Assembly (NCBI GenBank): GCA_025800385.1
Contig: JAOXRS010000175.1
Span: 1 to 64,000 of the forward strand
Length of the DNA: 64,000 bases
Source of the DNA: Candidatus Albibeggiatoa sp. nov. NOAA
Lineage (GTDB): Bacteria; Pseudomonadota; Gammaproteobacteria; Beggiatoales; Beggiatoaceae
Reading direction: 5' to 3'
The notes under the pieces are model-generated. The model ran no database searches. It was not told where the DNA came from and saw only the letters and a program-made list of their open reading frames with translations. The translations under genes and the position numbers were made by a program. Below are positions 1 to 9,232 of this stretch, one piece after another; position 1 is the stretch's first letter, and each line of letters starts with the position of its first letter.

Positions 1-113
1 AGGTTTAATTCATAATCACATTGATTGGTCGTACATGTCTCTGCTTGTAGCCCTGTCATAACTAAGCATAGATAGCTAAAGATCAGCCATCGTTTCCTAA
101 AGTAAGTAAACAT
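1..113 (-). CDS. Partial secreted WD40-type protein (5' end only)
   Basis: Only the first 37 or so codons lie in the window; the rest continues beyond base 1. The ATG is the complement of 111-113 and is preceded on the minus strand by GGAGA. The encoded N-terminus (MFTYFRK, a hydrophobic signal segment, then AETCTTNQCDYELNL) differs at only two residues from that of the complete WD40 gene ending at 4504, so this is the start of a tandem paralogue. Whether the downstream part is also WD40 cannot be seen. Export by a Sec signal peptide is inferred from the sequence. Confidence 0.85.
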   Translation of the reverse strand, partial: MFTYFRKRWLIFSYLCLVMTGLQAETCTTNQCDYELN

Positions 114-181
114 GCGGTTCTCCGAAATTCTTTAATAAATAATAAGGAGATTAGCAGGGAATTAGGGAATTGCAATTTTTG
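1..181. repeat. Direct repeat copy A (gene start plus upstream region)
   Basis: Bases 1-181 match 4392-4572 nearly base for base, with only a few substitutions, at an offset of 4391. The repeat covers the first 113 bases of the coding region and about 68 bases of 5' flank, then the match stops abruptly. It may extend further left, outside the window. It shows a recent duplication of the gene together with its translation start and probable promoter. Confidence 0.93.
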
Positions 182-205
182 AAAACATTTTAATTAGTAA
201 AAGAT

Positions 206-238
206 AAAAATGAGGCATAAAAGTGTATTTACACCTCA
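206..238 (-). terminator. Probable rho-independent terminator of the WD40 gene
   Basis: Read on the minus strand just past the stop codon at 251 there is a TGAGG...CCTCA stem (234-238 with 211-215) containing an inner TGT/ACA pair. It is followed by ATTTTTAT. The position directly downstream of the gene ending at 251 fits a terminator. Confidence 0.55.
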
Positions 239-250
239 AGAATTGGAGTG

Positions 251-3200
251 TTACTGGATAATTTCAGATAAAGACCATGTTTGAGTCAATTGTTTCTCAA
301 CAGGGGTTTCACGGCCAAATGACGGTGGTACAGTCATTCCTTTGACATTGACAACCAATGTATCAGCATCATGACCAAAAGCGATATTAATCACAGGATC
401 ATTATATTGTTTTAAGTAACCAACATACTGATTTTCTTCAAAGTCATATAATTTGACATAACCGTTTTCTGTGCCATAAGCCAATATATTTTGTGTTGGA
501 TGGGTCGAAATAGCCGTAATCGTTTGTTGATCCTGAATTGCCTTGATTTGTGTGCCTGTTTCAACATGCCAGAAACGCAGCTCATCACCTGAACTCATAG
601 ATATAATGATTGAACTATCTTTACTAAACACAATATCTTTTACATCATCAATATGAGCAGAAATACGATTTATTTGTAAGCCTGTCACCGTATCCCACAC
701 GTAAATGTCAGTACCAGCAGTACTTGCGAAAACGTTACCGTCTGGCGACCAAACTAGGTTACGCACAGGTGCATCATGAACCAATTTTGCACGCTCAATG
801 CCTGTTGCCGTATCCCATGCATAAATTAAATGATTATCTCCAGAAGCCGCAATCATGGTTGCATCAGGACTCCATGAGAGGAAATAAGCAGGAAATACGT
901 GATTAAGCGTTGTTTCTGTGTCTGCTTCTACATCCCACAGATGGATTTGTCCTGCATAATCGGAGTAAGCCAAAATAGCTTGTTGAGGATGCCAAGTGAC
1001 TGAATAGATTTTACTTGGATTTTTGTAGTTAACTCCTTCACCTGTTGCTGTGTTCCACACTTTAATTCCATCCCAGCTGTGCATACCTTCAGTTGTTAAA
1101 TTAGAGTGCATCATGGCTAATAAAGGTTGTTGAGGATGTACAATCGTTTGGCGGTTTGGAGCAATTTGAGCTGCAACCGTATTTAATTGAGCAAATTGCG
1201 GGATACTTTCAAAGCTGTTTGCATCTAATAAACGCAAGCTATTGTGTTGGAGGTGAGATAAAATGGTTTCATCAGGACTATACGATAAGGAAACATGCTC
1301 ATCTGTTTGATAGATTTTTTCACCTGTTTCCATATCCCATACGATTTCCTGATAATTTGGAAAATTACTGTATGTCAGTATCAGTTTTGTTTTATTTTCA
1401 CTTAACTTAACTGACAGTAGAGAAGACCGACATTCAGAAAAAATATCAGGAATTTGAATAATTTCTCGCAATTCAACTAAATCATATACATGCAGCATAC
1501 AATCATCAGATGATTTATTATTTGAAAGATAAGTTAAATATATAAATTCTGTCTCATAACGCCTATAGTATTCGCCTTTAAAACTTGTGATTTTGGTTTG
1601 AGTTTTAGCATTCCACACATGAAATATATCATCATTTTTTAGTAGAAATATTTGCCCTTGATGCATTATATATTGACCATTAATGCGCTTTTCAGCTAGC
1701 TCGGTCAACGTATCAATATTCCAAAAACGCAAAGTGGTAGTTGTATCACCTGGAAAACGATATGGGTTATTAACCATAATGGTCTTGTTATTAGAACCTT
1801 CTAAAAATGGATTTCCGCTTGCTAACAGGCCATCAAAACTATCAACCTGATATTTTCCATCTTGGTAACGGCCGACATAAGATGACGCACTATCTGTATC
1901 AGAAACACTAAAGACTAGATATTTTGAATCAGGTGTAAACATCGCATTGGATACACTTCCAGGGATGACGACAAGCATTGGTTGAGTAGAGATACCACCA
2001 CTAACTTGGAATAATTCTGTACCTGTCTCAACTTCCAATATCGAAGTATTTCCAATTCGATCATTGAGGAAAAATAACTGATTATCAGGCGAAAACTGCA
2101 CATAACGAGTATCGTTTAAATCAAGCCCTGGTAATAAATAATGTCTATCGAGTTGCACTTCCGTAAGTTTGGTGCGAGTTGCTACATCCCAAAAACTGAT
2201 GGTGCTATTAGAACTTTTATTTTGGCTGGTTACCACTGCAAGCAGAGTTTTATCCTTGCTTAAGTGTGTGAAATTAATTGTTTCTGAGAATGTTTGCAGT
2301 TGACCTATTTGTATATCGTTATCAATTAACGTTAGCGTATTGTCGTCTGATACAGATACTAATAAACGACCATCACCACTGATACTAGATGCAAATGATT
2401 GATTTTTTAGTGGCATTATTTGATTAATATCTGTTTTTGATGTCTTGTTATTTAAACTGCTATTAGAAATATCATAGGTGATAAACCATGGATCGACAGC
2501 TGTCCACTTTGTATCAAATGGGTATGGATTGTCATCAAATAAAAGCTGACGGGCGTTTTTGTCAAAAATGAGGCCGTTATCAAATGATTTGATTTGACTT
2601 TGATCGAAAAAAGTCACATTGTCTATAAAATTTAAGAAATCAACAAATGATTGTTTCACTACAGCAATTTTGCTTGTATCCCAAATACGAATCGTGTTGT
2701 CCCAAAGTGCTGCGATTAATCGTTGGCCATCCGATGAAAAAGTTGCATCCATTGCAAACTCGCCTTCCAATGTCGCAACCAGCTTCTTAGTTAGACGATC
2801 TTGTAATTTGAGTTTTAAGCCAACATCTGTATAGGGTATATTGTCGAAAAAAAACTGCTCATTCATTGCAAAACCATAATCATCAATTTTAGAAAACCAG
2901 CTAGGCATTTCAACTAATGGTGCTGTTGTTTGAGCTGCTATATCCCATATAAAGCTTTTTCCATTCGATGAGATAGTTATCATTTGTGTGCCATCAGGAC
3001 TAAATTGAGCTGATAATATGCTTGCTTGTTTGGTGGGGACGTTATTAATTTCAGTTTGGGTTGCGATGTCCCAAAATATAACAAAGCTAGGGCTAATAGC
3101 CGTTAGCTCAGATGTGAGACCATAACCTCCTCCTAAGTAATTATTAAATACTATAGCTAGTGTTTGACTGTCAGGACTGATTGCAAGTGCACTAGGCTTG

Positions 3201-4504
3201 GTATCTGTTAACTTGGTAATTTGATTACCTGTTGCTGTATCCCATAAGTAAACACCTTTCGTGTCATCATCTCTTGTATTCTCTATTTGAGTAACGAGCA
3301 TTTTATTATCAGTACTAAATTGTAATAAGGGAGACCTGTAGTAGGCATCGAACAAATGATTCTTATCAATTGATGAAATTTCTGATTGAATACTGCGGGT
3401 TTGTGTATTCCAAATAATGAGTTTACTAGATTGATAGAACGCCAATAAATGGCCATCTGGACTAAATGCAGGTACAAAGTAATATACACTATTAAATGCT
3501 GCTACTTCTTGCTGTGTTGCCACATCCCAGAGCTTTAGTTCTTGACTAAAAGGGTTATTGGCTAACAAAATATTCCCATCAGGACTAAATTGCACATTAA
3601 TGCGAGCTTCTTTATCTGTATTATTAAAAGCTTGTGTGGTTGTGTATAAGGTTTGACTCTCAATGTTCCATATACTCACACGACCATCTTTAAATACTGC
3701 AGCAAGTAAAGTGTCATCAGGATTTGTCACCAGCATATCAATTGTGGATTCAAATTGAGTAGGAAAAATAATCTGCCCAGCATTGGCATTAGTGACTAAG
3801 GTCGACGCTTGAGGTTGAGGGATATAATCAAAATTAAGCAAAGGTTTTGATGCACCTAAATCATCATACTCATCAGCAAAATAGTTAGACAATGTGGCTT
3901 GTCCAGCATCAAGTACATTGAAATACAGAAAACCAACTTGGTCGCTGTTCGGCTCAATCCATCCACCAGCCGAGTGATATATCAACCCATTACCTTGAAT
4001 CAGTAACCCAACATAAGCAGCATTGGTATTTTGCAAACTGATAATGTATTTGCCTGCGACTAATGGTTCAGTGGAAGTTAGTTGTTCTGAATTTAACGTG
4101 ATTTGTCCAATTGAAACATATTCATTCTGTTGCAATTGTTGAATGTTGGCCTGAATTGATTGCGTTGCATCAGTGTAGTTGAATAAAGTTAAGCTAAGCG
4201 ATTGTGGTTCAGTAATGGAAAAGCTAATCCAATTGGGTGAAGCTCCATCTGCTTGTAGGTTTGTACCAAAACCAATGCCTTGAGTATCAATTTTTAAATT
4301 AGATTCAGTGGGGGGCAATATAGATATACCCCATACGCCAGCTTGTCCATTTTCATCAAGGGTAATTTTAGAAACGTAAGTACCTTGCTCAAGGTTTAAT
4401 TCATAATCACATTGATTGGTCGTACATGTCTCTGCTTGTAGCCCTGTCACAACTAAACATAGATAGCTAAAGATCAGCCATTGTTTCCTAAAGTAAGTAA
4501 ACAT
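251..4504 (-). CDS. Secreted WD40-repeat protein, 1417 aa
   Basis: The N-terminus is a Sec signal peptide (basic MFTYFRK, hydrophobic stretch, cleavage probably after LQA, about residue 24). Residues roughly 25-200 look like a beta-sandwich of the pre-peptidase type, inferred from pattern only. From about residue 240 to the end the protein is a string of WD40-like units: more than a dozen SPDG/SPDS-type turns each followed about 20 residues later by WD or WN plus TG or TQ (for example LKLWDVATQQ, LIIWNTQTRS, IRIWDTSK, IHLWDVEADT, IYVWDTVTG). These would fold as two or more beta-propellers for protein binding in the periplasm or outside the cell. No enzymatic motif was seen. It lies head to tail with a near-identical gene start at 113. 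The start is supported by GGAGA on the minus strand. Confidence 0.85.
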   Translation of the reverse strand: MFTYFRKQWLIFSYLCLVVTGLQAETCTTNQCDYELNLEQGTYVSKITLDENGQAGVWGISILPPTESNLKIDTQGIGFGTNLQADGASPNWISFSITEPQSLSLTLFNYTDATQSIQANIQQLQQNEYVSIGQITLNSEQLTSTEPLVAGKYIISLQNTNAAYVGLLIQGNGLIYHSAGGWIEPNSDQVGFLYFNVLDAGQATLSNYFADEYDDLGASKPLLNFDYIPQPQASTLVTNANAGQIIFPTQFESTIDMLVTNPDDTLLAAVFKDGRVSIWNIESQTLYTTTQAFNNTDKEARINVQFSPDGNILLANNPFSQELKLWDVATQQEVAAFNSVYYFVPAFSPDGHLLAFYQSSKLIIWNTQTRSIQSEISSIDKNHLFDAYYRSPLLQFSTDNKMLVTQIENTRDDDTKGVYLWDTATGNQITKLTDTKPSALAISPDSQTLAIVFNNYLGGGYGLTSELTAISPSFVIFWDIATQTEINNVPTKQASILSAQFSPDGTQMITISSNGKSFIWDIAAQTTAPLVEMPSWFSKIDDYGFAMNEQFFFDNIPYTDVGLKLKLQDRLTKKLVATLEGEFAMDATFSSDGQRLIAALWDNTIRIWDTSKIAVVKQSFVDFLNFIDNVTFFDQSQIKSFDNGLIFDKNARQLLFDDNPYPFDTKWTAVDPWFITYDISNSSLNNKTSKTDINQIMPLKNQSFASSISGDGRLLVSVSDDNTLTLIDNDIQIGQLQTFSETINFTHLSKDKTLLAVVTSQNKSSNSTISFWDVATRTKLTEVQLDRHYLLPGLDLNDTRYVQFSPDNQLFFLNDRIGNTSILEVETGTELFQVSGGISTQPMLVVIPGSVSNAMFTPDSKYLVFSVSDTDSASSYVGRYQDGKYQVDSFDGLLASGNPFLEGSNNKTIMVNNPYRFPGDTTTTLRFWNIDTLTELAEKRINGQYIMHQGQIFLLKNDDIFHVWNAKTQTKITSFKGEYYRRYETEFIYLTYLSNNKSSDDCMLHVYDLVELREIIQIPDIFSECRSSLLSVKLSENKTKLILTYSNFPNYQEIVWDMETGEKIYQTDEHVSLSYSPDETILSHLQHNSLRLLDANSFESIPQFAQLNTVAAQIAPNRQTIVHPQQPLLAMMHSNLTTEGMHSWDGIKVWNTATGEGVNYKNPSKIYSVTWHPQQAILAYSDYAGQIHLWDVEADTETTLNHVFPAYFLSWSPDATMIAASGDNHLIYAWDTATGIERAKLVHDAPVRNLVWSPDGNVFASTAGTDIYVWDTVTGLQINRISAHIDDVKDIVFSKDSSIIISMSSGDELRFWHVETGTQIKAIQDQQTITAISTHPTQNILAYGTENGYVKLYDFEENQYVGYLKQYNDPVINIAFGHDADTLVVNVKGMTVPPSFGRETPVEKQLTQTWSLSEIIQ

Positions 4505-4572
4505 GCGGTTCTCCGAAATTCTTTAATAAATAATAAGGAGATTAGCAGGGAATTGGGGAATTGCAATTTTTG
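4392..4572. repeat. Direct repeat copy B (gene start plus upstream region)
   Basis: Second copy of the repeat at 1-181. Differences within the coding part include Q for R and V for M in the signal peptide. Identity ends near 4572, about 68 bases upstream of the ATG at 4504. Confidence 0.93.
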
Positions 4573-4680
4573 GAAGGATTTTCTGTTATGTATAATTAAA
4601 AATCATGAATACTAGGTTAAAATTAAACCAGATCAGTTTTGTATAAAAACCAAGGTTATAAGTATCCATATTTATTATAT

Positions 4681-4696
4681 TGTTATATTTACTACA
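4681..4696 (+). promoter_or_regulatory. NifA upstream activator site, distal
   Basis: The sequence is TGT-N10-ACA (TGT at 4681-4683, ACA at 4694-4696), an exact match to the NifA binding consensus. It lies about 90 bases upstream of the -24/-12 element of the nifV promoter, a usual distance for an enhancer-binding protein. Confidence 0.8.
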
Positions 4697-4723
4697 AACC
4701 TCAAATTTCCTTTCTTTAAAACC

Positions 4724-4739
4724 TGTCTTTTATCCTACA
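4724..4739 (+). promoter_or_regulatory. NifA upstream activator site, proximal
   Basis: Second exact TGT-N10-ACA (4724-4726 and 4737-4739). It is spaced 43 bases centre to centre from the distal site, which is close to four helical turns and would put both NifA dimers on the same DNA face. Confidence 0.8.
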
Positions 4740-4779
4740 ATATATTTTCAATATACTGATTTAAAAATAAAAATACCGC

Positions 4780-4795
4780 TGGCTTACCCTTTGCT
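4780..4795 (+). promoter_or_regulatory. Sigma-54 (RpoN) promoter of the nif operon
   Basis: TGGC at 4780-4783 and TTGC at 4791-4794 have the exact spacing of the -24/-12 consensus (TGGC-N7-TTGC). The predicted transcript start is about 4806, roughly 30 bases before the nifV ATG. Two NifA sites lie upstream, so promoter and enhancers together indicate NifA-dependent expression under nitrogen limitation. Confidence 0.88.
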
Positions 4796-4836
4796 ATAAC
4801 TGTATATAACGAACCGTAGTACAGGACAAGAGCAAC

Positions 4837-5982
4837 ATGTCACAGCGTAACATCATTATTGACGACACCACTTTGCGCGATGGCGAACAATCCGCTGGTG
4901 TCTCCTTTAGCCTCGATGAAAAACTTTCCATTGCCAAAAACCTTGATGCTTTGGGCGTACCTGAATTAGAAATCGGGATTCCCAGCATGGGCAAAGAAGA
5001 ACGTGACAGTATTCGTGCCGTCGCTGATTTGGGTTTAAACGCGCACTTATTGGTCTGGAGTCGGATGCGTGAGGACGATTTGGAGCTATGCCGTGATTTG
5101 GGTGTAGGTATGGTGGATGTGTCGATTGCGGTGTCTGATTTACAAATTCAACGCAAATTAGGTAAAAGTCGTGATTGGGTGTTAAAAAATATAGATTGGC
5201 ATATTCGCAAAGTGTTAGATATGGGTTTAGCTGTAAGTATTGGCGGTGAAGATGCGTCACGGGCTGATATTGATTTCTTAAAGCAAGTTGCTGAAGTCGC
5301 ACAAAATGCAGGTGCACAGAGATTTCGCTTTGCCGATACGGTGGGGATTTTAGAACCATTTGCGGTATTTGAAGCGATTAGCGATTTAGCCAGCGCGACT
5401 GATTTAGAAATTGAAATGCACGCACACGATGATTTAGGGCTGGCGACGGCAAATACTTTGGCAGCGATTCGAGGCGGCGCAACCCATGTCAATACGACAG
5501 TGAACGGTTTAGGTGAACGCGCGGGCAATGCAGCATTAGAAGAAATTGTGCTGGGCATGAAACGTTTATATAACCAAGATTTAGGGATTAATCCTTTAGG
5601 TTTGGCGGAAATCTCACAACAAGTGGCAGCTGCATCAGGTCGTCCTTTACATTGGCAAAAAAGCATTGTCGGGCCGGGGGTTTTTACCCATGAAGCAGGG
5701 ATTCACGTTGATGGTTTGTTAAAAGACCCGTTGAATTATCAAGGTGTTGATCCCGCAGAATTAGGACGTAAACACGAATTGGTTTTAGGCAAACACTCGG
5801 GCACACATACAGTGATACAAGTGTATTCAAAAATGGGGATTCAGGTTACGCGCGAGCAAGCCACGGTTTTATTAGGTGAAATTCGCCGTTTTGTGAGTCA
5901 AACCAAATCACGTCCACAATCGAATTATTTAGAATCACTTTATATGCGTTTGAATACTAACGGGCTTTCGACTGTACATTAA
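4837..5982 (+). CDS. nifV: Homocitrate synthase NifV
   Basis: Condenses acetyl-CoA with 2-oxoglutarate to give homocitrate, the organic ligand of FeMo-cofactor in nitrogenase. The 381-residue length is normal for the family. The alpha-isopropylmalate synthase-like barrel signature DTTLRDGEQ is at residues 10-18, the metal-ligand motif HAHDDLG near 195, and GLGERAGNA near 227. [11 protein letters not shown] follows in the C-terminal part. It is the first gene behind the sigma-54/NifA promoter and is followed 23 bases later by cysE. The nif context and length favour NifV over leucine-pathway LeuA, which is longer and has a regulatory domain. Confidence 0.95.
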   Translation: MSQRNIIIDDTTLRDGEQSAGVSFSLDEKLSIAKNLDALGVPELEIGIPSMGKEERDSIRAVADLGLNAHLLVWSRMREDDLELCRDLGVGMVDVSIAVSDLQIQRKLGKSRDWVLKNIDWHIRKVLDMGLAVSIGGEDASRADIDFLKQVAEVAQNAGAQRFRFADTVGILEPFAVFEAISDLASATDLEIEMHAHDDLGLATANTLAAIRGGATHVNTTVNGLGERAGNAALEEIVLGMKRLYNQDLGINPLGLAEISQQVAAASGRPLHWQKSIVGPGVFTHEAGIHVDGLLKDPLNYQGVDPAELGRKHELVLGKHSGTHTVIQVYSKMGIQVTREQATVLLGEIRRFVSQTKSRPQSNYLESLYMRLNTNGLSTVH

Positions 5983-6005
5983 GCCACTTTACGGAGTCAT
6001 CCAAA

Positions 6006-6788
6006 ATGGAAACAGTTGTGGAATATCCAGAAATTGAGCATGAGTTAGGTTTGTGGGAACAATGGAAAGAAGACATCTTATGCGTGTTTGACCGTGATCC
6101 CGCTGCCCGTAATTGGTTTGAAGTATTAACGACTTACCCCGGTGTACACGCAATTTTGATTCATCGTTTAGGTCATGCTTTGTGGCATCACGGCTGGCGT
6201 TATCCTTCACGTTTATTGGCGTGGTTCAGTCGTTTGGTGACTAATATCGATATTCATCCCGGTGCAGAAATCGGTCGTCGCTTTTTTATCGATCATGGCA
6301 TCGGCGTAGTGATCGGCGAAACCGCGATTATTGGCGATGACTGTACGCTATATCACGGCGTGACGTTGGGCGGGACATCGTGGAATAAAGGTCGTCGACA
6401 TCCTACTTTATGCAACGGTGTATTGATTGGTGCAGGCGCAAAAGTCTTGGGTGCGATTACATTGGGCGAAAATGTCCAAGTCGGTGCAAATTCAGTCGTA
6501 ATTAAAGACGTTCCCGCAAACAGTAGCGTGGTGGGTATACCAGGGAAAGTAGTGAAACGTAGCAGCCGTAAGCCACATCCAGAACATGGGGTTGATTTAG
6601 AGCATCACTTAATTCCTGATCCTGTCGGTCGTGCCATGAGCTGTATGTTGGAACGGATTGTCGAGTTAGAAAACCAGCTTGATGAAGTGAGCAAACTACC
6701 CGTCAGCAAGAAAATTGATATTGTTCCAGAAGAAGATAACTGTCCTAGCTGTAACGCGGCAGATGTCTGTGTGACGGAGCGTGCCTAA
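6006..6788 (+). CDS. cysE: Serine O-acetyltransferase, nif-linked
   Basis: Makes O-acetylserine from serine and acetyl-CoA, the first step of cysteine synthesis. In a nif operon it probably supplies cysteine for Fe-S cluster assembly. The protein has 260 residues. The N-terminal helical part is followed by a left-handed beta-helix of hexapeptide repeats at about 80-190 ([55 protein letters not shown]) ending in [13 protein letters not shown]. The C-terminal tail carries three cysteines (CPSC...DVC), an unusual addition. The stop codon TAA overlaps the ATG of the next gene by one base, so translation is probably coupled. In Azotobacter the gene at this place is cysE1. Confidence 0.93.
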   Translation: METVVEYPEIEHELGLWEQWKEDILCVFDRDPAARNWFEVLTTYPGVHAILIHRLGHALWHHGWRYPSRLLAWFSRLVTNIDIHPGAEIGRRFFIDHGIGVVIGETAIIGDDCTLYHGVTLGGTSWNKGRRHPTLCNGVLIGAGAKVLGAITLGENVQVGANSVVIKDVPANSSVVGIPGKVVKRSSRKPHPEHGVDLEHHLIPDPVGRAMSCMLERIVELENQLDEVSKLPVSKKIDIVPEEDNCPSCNAADVCVTERA

Positions 6789-7312
6789 TGGATTTATTCG
6801 ATTTTGCGGGTACAGAACAAGACGACTTATATTTTGAAGAAGACCAATTGCCAGAAGTATCTGAATTATTAGAACAAGCAGCAGAATTATATAGCGAAGG
6901 CGGTGGCGAAAAAGAGTTATTACGCGCTTATTTTCTTGCCCCAGAAAGTTTAGCTGTGTTGGTGTCATTGTACCGTTATTACTATTACCAACATCGTTAT
7001 CAAGATGTATTAGTGGTTGCCAATTATGCACTTAAAGTCAGTGGGCAACGTTTGGCATTTCCTGAAGATTGGCGGGAGTTACAGCCTGAACATGTAAACG
7101 CGGAAAAATCGATGGGCTTGATTCGGTTTTATTTATTGGCGTTGAAAGGCGCGGCGTATGTCAAATTGCGAGTTGATGAATTGGATGAAGGCGAACAGAT
7201 GCTTGATAAAGTGTTATCGCTTGACCCAGAAGACCGCTTAGGGGCATCTGTATTAAAAGAGGTGTTGGACGAACAGCGCAGAAAGCCACGTTTAGTGGTG
7301 TCCAATCCTTAA
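6788..7312 (+). CDS. TPR-like protein of the nif operon (orf8-type)
   Basis: Acidic protein of 174 residues without a signal peptide. The middle is helical and tetratricopeptide-like (LAVLVSLYRYYYYQHRY, FYLLALKGAAYVKLRV, GEQMLDKVLSLDPEDRLGA), so a scaffold or chaperone-like role is plausible. The start overlaps the cysE stop (TAATG). A small unnamed ORF occupies the same place between cysE1 and nifW in the Azotobacter nif cluster, as I remember it. The function is not known; the link to nitrogenase is from the operon only. Confidence 0.82.
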   Translation: MDLFDFAGTEQDDLYFEEDQLPEVSELLEQAAELYSEGGGEKELLRAYFLAPESLAVLVSLYRYYYYQHRYQDVLVVANYALKVSGQRLAFPEDWRELQPEHVNAEKSMGLIRFYLLALKGAAYVKLRVDELDEGEQMLDKVLSLDPEDRLGASVLKEVLDEQRRKPRLVVSNP

Positions 7313-7387
7313 AGCTTGAAAACAACAAATTCATGAATATTAATTAGTTAAGGGCGAAAAGCCCAAATATACAACGAGGATTTTACC

Positions 7388-7723
7388 ATGAGTGAGTTAG
7401 AAGATTTCCACGATGACTTAGAAGATTTAGCGTCAGCCGAAGACTTTTTAAATTATTTTGAAGTGCCTTACGATGAGCCTACCGTGCATGTGAATCGTTT
7501 GCATATTTTACAGCGTTTTCATGATTATTTGGATGAAGCGGAAAACACCATACCTGAGTCGGTGATAGCGCGTCGGGCACATTATAAAGCCTTGTTAGAG
7601 AAAGCCTATCAAGATTTTGTGGATTCGGATGCATTGACTGAGAAAGTGTTTCGGGTTTTCCATATGCACGAAGCGCAGGAAGTTAAAATTTCCGTGGATA
7701 GTTTACGCCAGCAGTTGAGTTAA
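7388..7723 (+). CDS. nifW: Nitrogenase-stabilising/protective protein NifW
   Basis: Small soluble protein of 111 residues, the usual NifW size. The family signature is clear: SAEDFLNYFEVPYD near residues 17-30, then VHVNRLHILQRFHDYL. NifW associates with the MoFe protein and helps in its maturation or protection from oxygen; its exact chemistry is unsettled. GAGGA precedes the ATG. A weak GGGC/GCCC hairpin (7352-7364) lies in the 75-base gap after the TPR gene. Confidence 0.95.
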   Translation: MSELEDFHDDLEDLASAEDFLNYFEVPYDEPTVHVNRLHILQRFHDYLDEAENTIPESVIARRAHYKALLEKAYQDFVDSDALTEKVFRVFHMHEAQEVKISVDSLRQQLS

Positions 7724-7732
7724 GTTTTCTAC

Positions 7733-7784
7733 AGACTTGGCAATCTTTGTCGATATTCAAAATAACAGGATTGCCAATTGTCTC
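7733..7784. repeat. Intergenic inverted repeat, GGCAATC variant
   Basis: The arms AGACTTGGCAATCTT and AGGATTGCCAATTGTCT face each other across about 20 bases in the nifW-nifZ gap. It belongs to the same look-alike family as the elements at 9162, 52640, 57813, 59535, 60485 and 61480. In the transcript it would form a hairpin between two operon genes. Confidence 0.6.
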
Positions 7785-7863
7785 CATTTTCCACAAAAAA
7801 GCGCAACCATAATCTTGCCAAACCAACACAAACACTCCATATTTACATCATGAGGACATAACC

Positions 7864-8310
7864 ATGCAACCCCACTACGAATATGGCGCAGAAGTCAGAG
7901 TGATTCGTAACATCCGTAATGATGGCACGTTTGCAGGCAAAGAAACAGGTCAACTCTTAGTGCGGCGTGGTAGCATTGGTTATGTGAAAGATGTCGGCAC
8001 ATTTTTGCAAGACCAAATTATTTACTCAGTGCATTTTTTAGAACACAACGTGGTGGTGGGCTGTCGAGAAGAAGAACTCATCGATGGCGATGCCCCATGG
8101 ACACCGAGTAAATTTGAATTTAGAGACAAGGTTAAAGCCAAAGTGCCGTTAGGTATTCAAGGCAATATCATCGTTGAACACGGTGAAGAAGGTGAGATAC
8201 TCAAGGTGTTACGCGATGCGCCCAGTGGTGTTGCCTATCATGTCCTCTTTCCCAGTCGTCAATTACAAGTACCTGAAACTGCTTTAGAAGCTATAGAGGA
8301 ATTAGAATGA
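7864..8310 (+). CDS. nifZ: Nitrogenase maturation protein NifZ
   Basis: Needed with NifW for full MoFe-protein maturation; in Azotobacter NifZ acts on formation of the second P-cluster. The protein has 148 residues. The conserved N-terminal block is present (HYEYGAEVRVIRNIRNDGTF, then LLVRRGSIGYVKDVGTFLQDQ and VVGCREEELI), followed by a second similar small-barrel segment (FEFRDKVKAKV, GEEGEILKV). ATGAGGAC lies just before the start. It ends in an ATGA overlap with nifM, implying translational coupling. Confidence 0.95.
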   Translation: MQPHYEYGAEVRVIRNIRNDGTFAGKETGQLLVRRGSIGYVKDVGTFLQDQIIYSVHFLEHNVVVGCREEELIDGDAPWTPSKFEFRDKVKAKVPLGIQGNIIVEHGEEGEILKVLRDAPSGVAYHVLFPSRQLQVPETALEAIEELE

Positions 8311-9158
8311 GTGTTGCTTTACCCGCACCTGAATTACGCTATCTTGCATTACAAACCGCGTTGGAAGTTCACGGACGTGATTTAGCTGCGTTAAACGAAG
8401 ATGAAATGGAAGAAATTACCGAAAACGTCAAACTCCAATATCAATTACATAGTTTCATACTCGGCTCACCACAAGCAGCAAGCACGCTCATCAGCGAAGC
8501 ACAACTTGAATCCAGTGTAAATTCAATTCGTGAACGCTATCCCAATCAAGAAGAATTTATCAATGACTTGGCGCGGAACGGTTTAAATATCGATTTACTC
8601 AAGGCTTCATTACGTCGGATTTTACATGCAGACAATATCTTAGTGACAGTTGGTCAGGACATTGAGCCTGTAACAGATGCAGATATTCGTGCGTTTTATG
8701 CCAAATACCAAGATCGTTTCAACATGCCAGAAACCCGTAGCGCACGCCAAATTTTGATTACCATCAATGATGATTATGCAGAAAATACCCGCGAACAAGC
8801 CCAAAAACGCATTGAAGCTGTAGCCCAAGAATTAGCTGCCAGCCCTGAGCAATTCGCTACTTTGGCACAAAGACATTCCGAATGCCCAACCGCCGCTGAA
8901 CAAGGCAAATTAGGCAGAGTGCCTCCAGGGAAATTATATCCAGAATTAGACAAAGTCTTATTTGAGCTGGAAGAAGGCAATATCAGCGAGGTTTTAGAAT
9001 CAGAGCTAGGTTTTCACTTACTACTCTGTGAGCAAATTCATCCAGCCGAAAAAGTCACTTTAGAACAAGTACGCGACAAAATTGAACAAAGCTTAACGCA
9101 ACAGCGTAGCAAACAGTTACAAGCACAATGGATTCGTTCACTAACTGGACAAACTTAA
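8307..9158 (+). CDS. nifM: NifM, parvulin-type peptidyl-prolyl isomerase
   Basis: Accessory protein for maturation of the nitrogenase Fe protein (NifH). It has 283 residues. The N-terminal helical part is family-specific. The C-terminal part from about 130 to 245 is a PpiC/rotamase domain (ARQILITINDDY, FATLAQRHSECPTAAEQGKLG, VLFELEEGNISEVLESELGFHLLLCEQ). There is no signal peptide, which separates it from periplasmic SurA/PpiD-like proteins. The start overlaps the nifZ stop as ATGA. Confidence 0.94.
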   Translation: MSVALPAPELRYLALQTALEVHGRDLAALNEDEMEEITENVKLQYQLHSFILGSPQAASTLISEAQLESSVNSIRERYPNQEEFINDLARNGLNIDLLKASLRRILHADNILVTVGQDIEPVTDADIRAFYAKYQDRFNMPETRSARQILITINDDYAENTREQAQKRIEAVAQELAASPEQFATLAQRHSECPTAAEQGKLGRVPPGKLYPELDKVLFELEEGNISEVLESELGFHLLLCEQIHPAEKVTLEQVRDKIEQSLTQQRSKQLQAQWIRSLTGQT

Positions 9159-9161
9159 AAC

Positions 9162-9212
9162 GAGTCGGCAGTCCTAACTTTTACAAAAAATAATAATCGG
9201 GCTGCCAGTCTC
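9162..9212. repeat. Intergenic inverted repeat, GGCAGTCC type
   Basis: The left arm GAGTCGGCAGTCC and the right arm GGGCTGCCAGTCTC face each other in the nifM-clpX gap. The core GGCAG/CTGCC is shared with other intergenic elements in the window. It would form an RNA hairpin just ahead of the clpX ribosome-binding site (GAGAGG, 9219-9224). Confidence 0.65.
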
Positions 9213-9232
9213 AAAGCGAGAGGATTTTCATC

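Noticed and set aside
4907..5666. Long minus-strand ORFs (150 and 172 codons) opposite nifV
   Set aside because: They are shadows of the nifV reading frame: low-complexity composition, no ribosome-binding site and no family motifs, while nifV is clear.
7733..7752. Second sigma-54 promoter before nifZ (TGGCAATCTTTG)
   Set aside because: The spacing between the TGG and the TTG elements is too short by about three bases and the -12 GC is missing; the bases are part of an inverted repeat.
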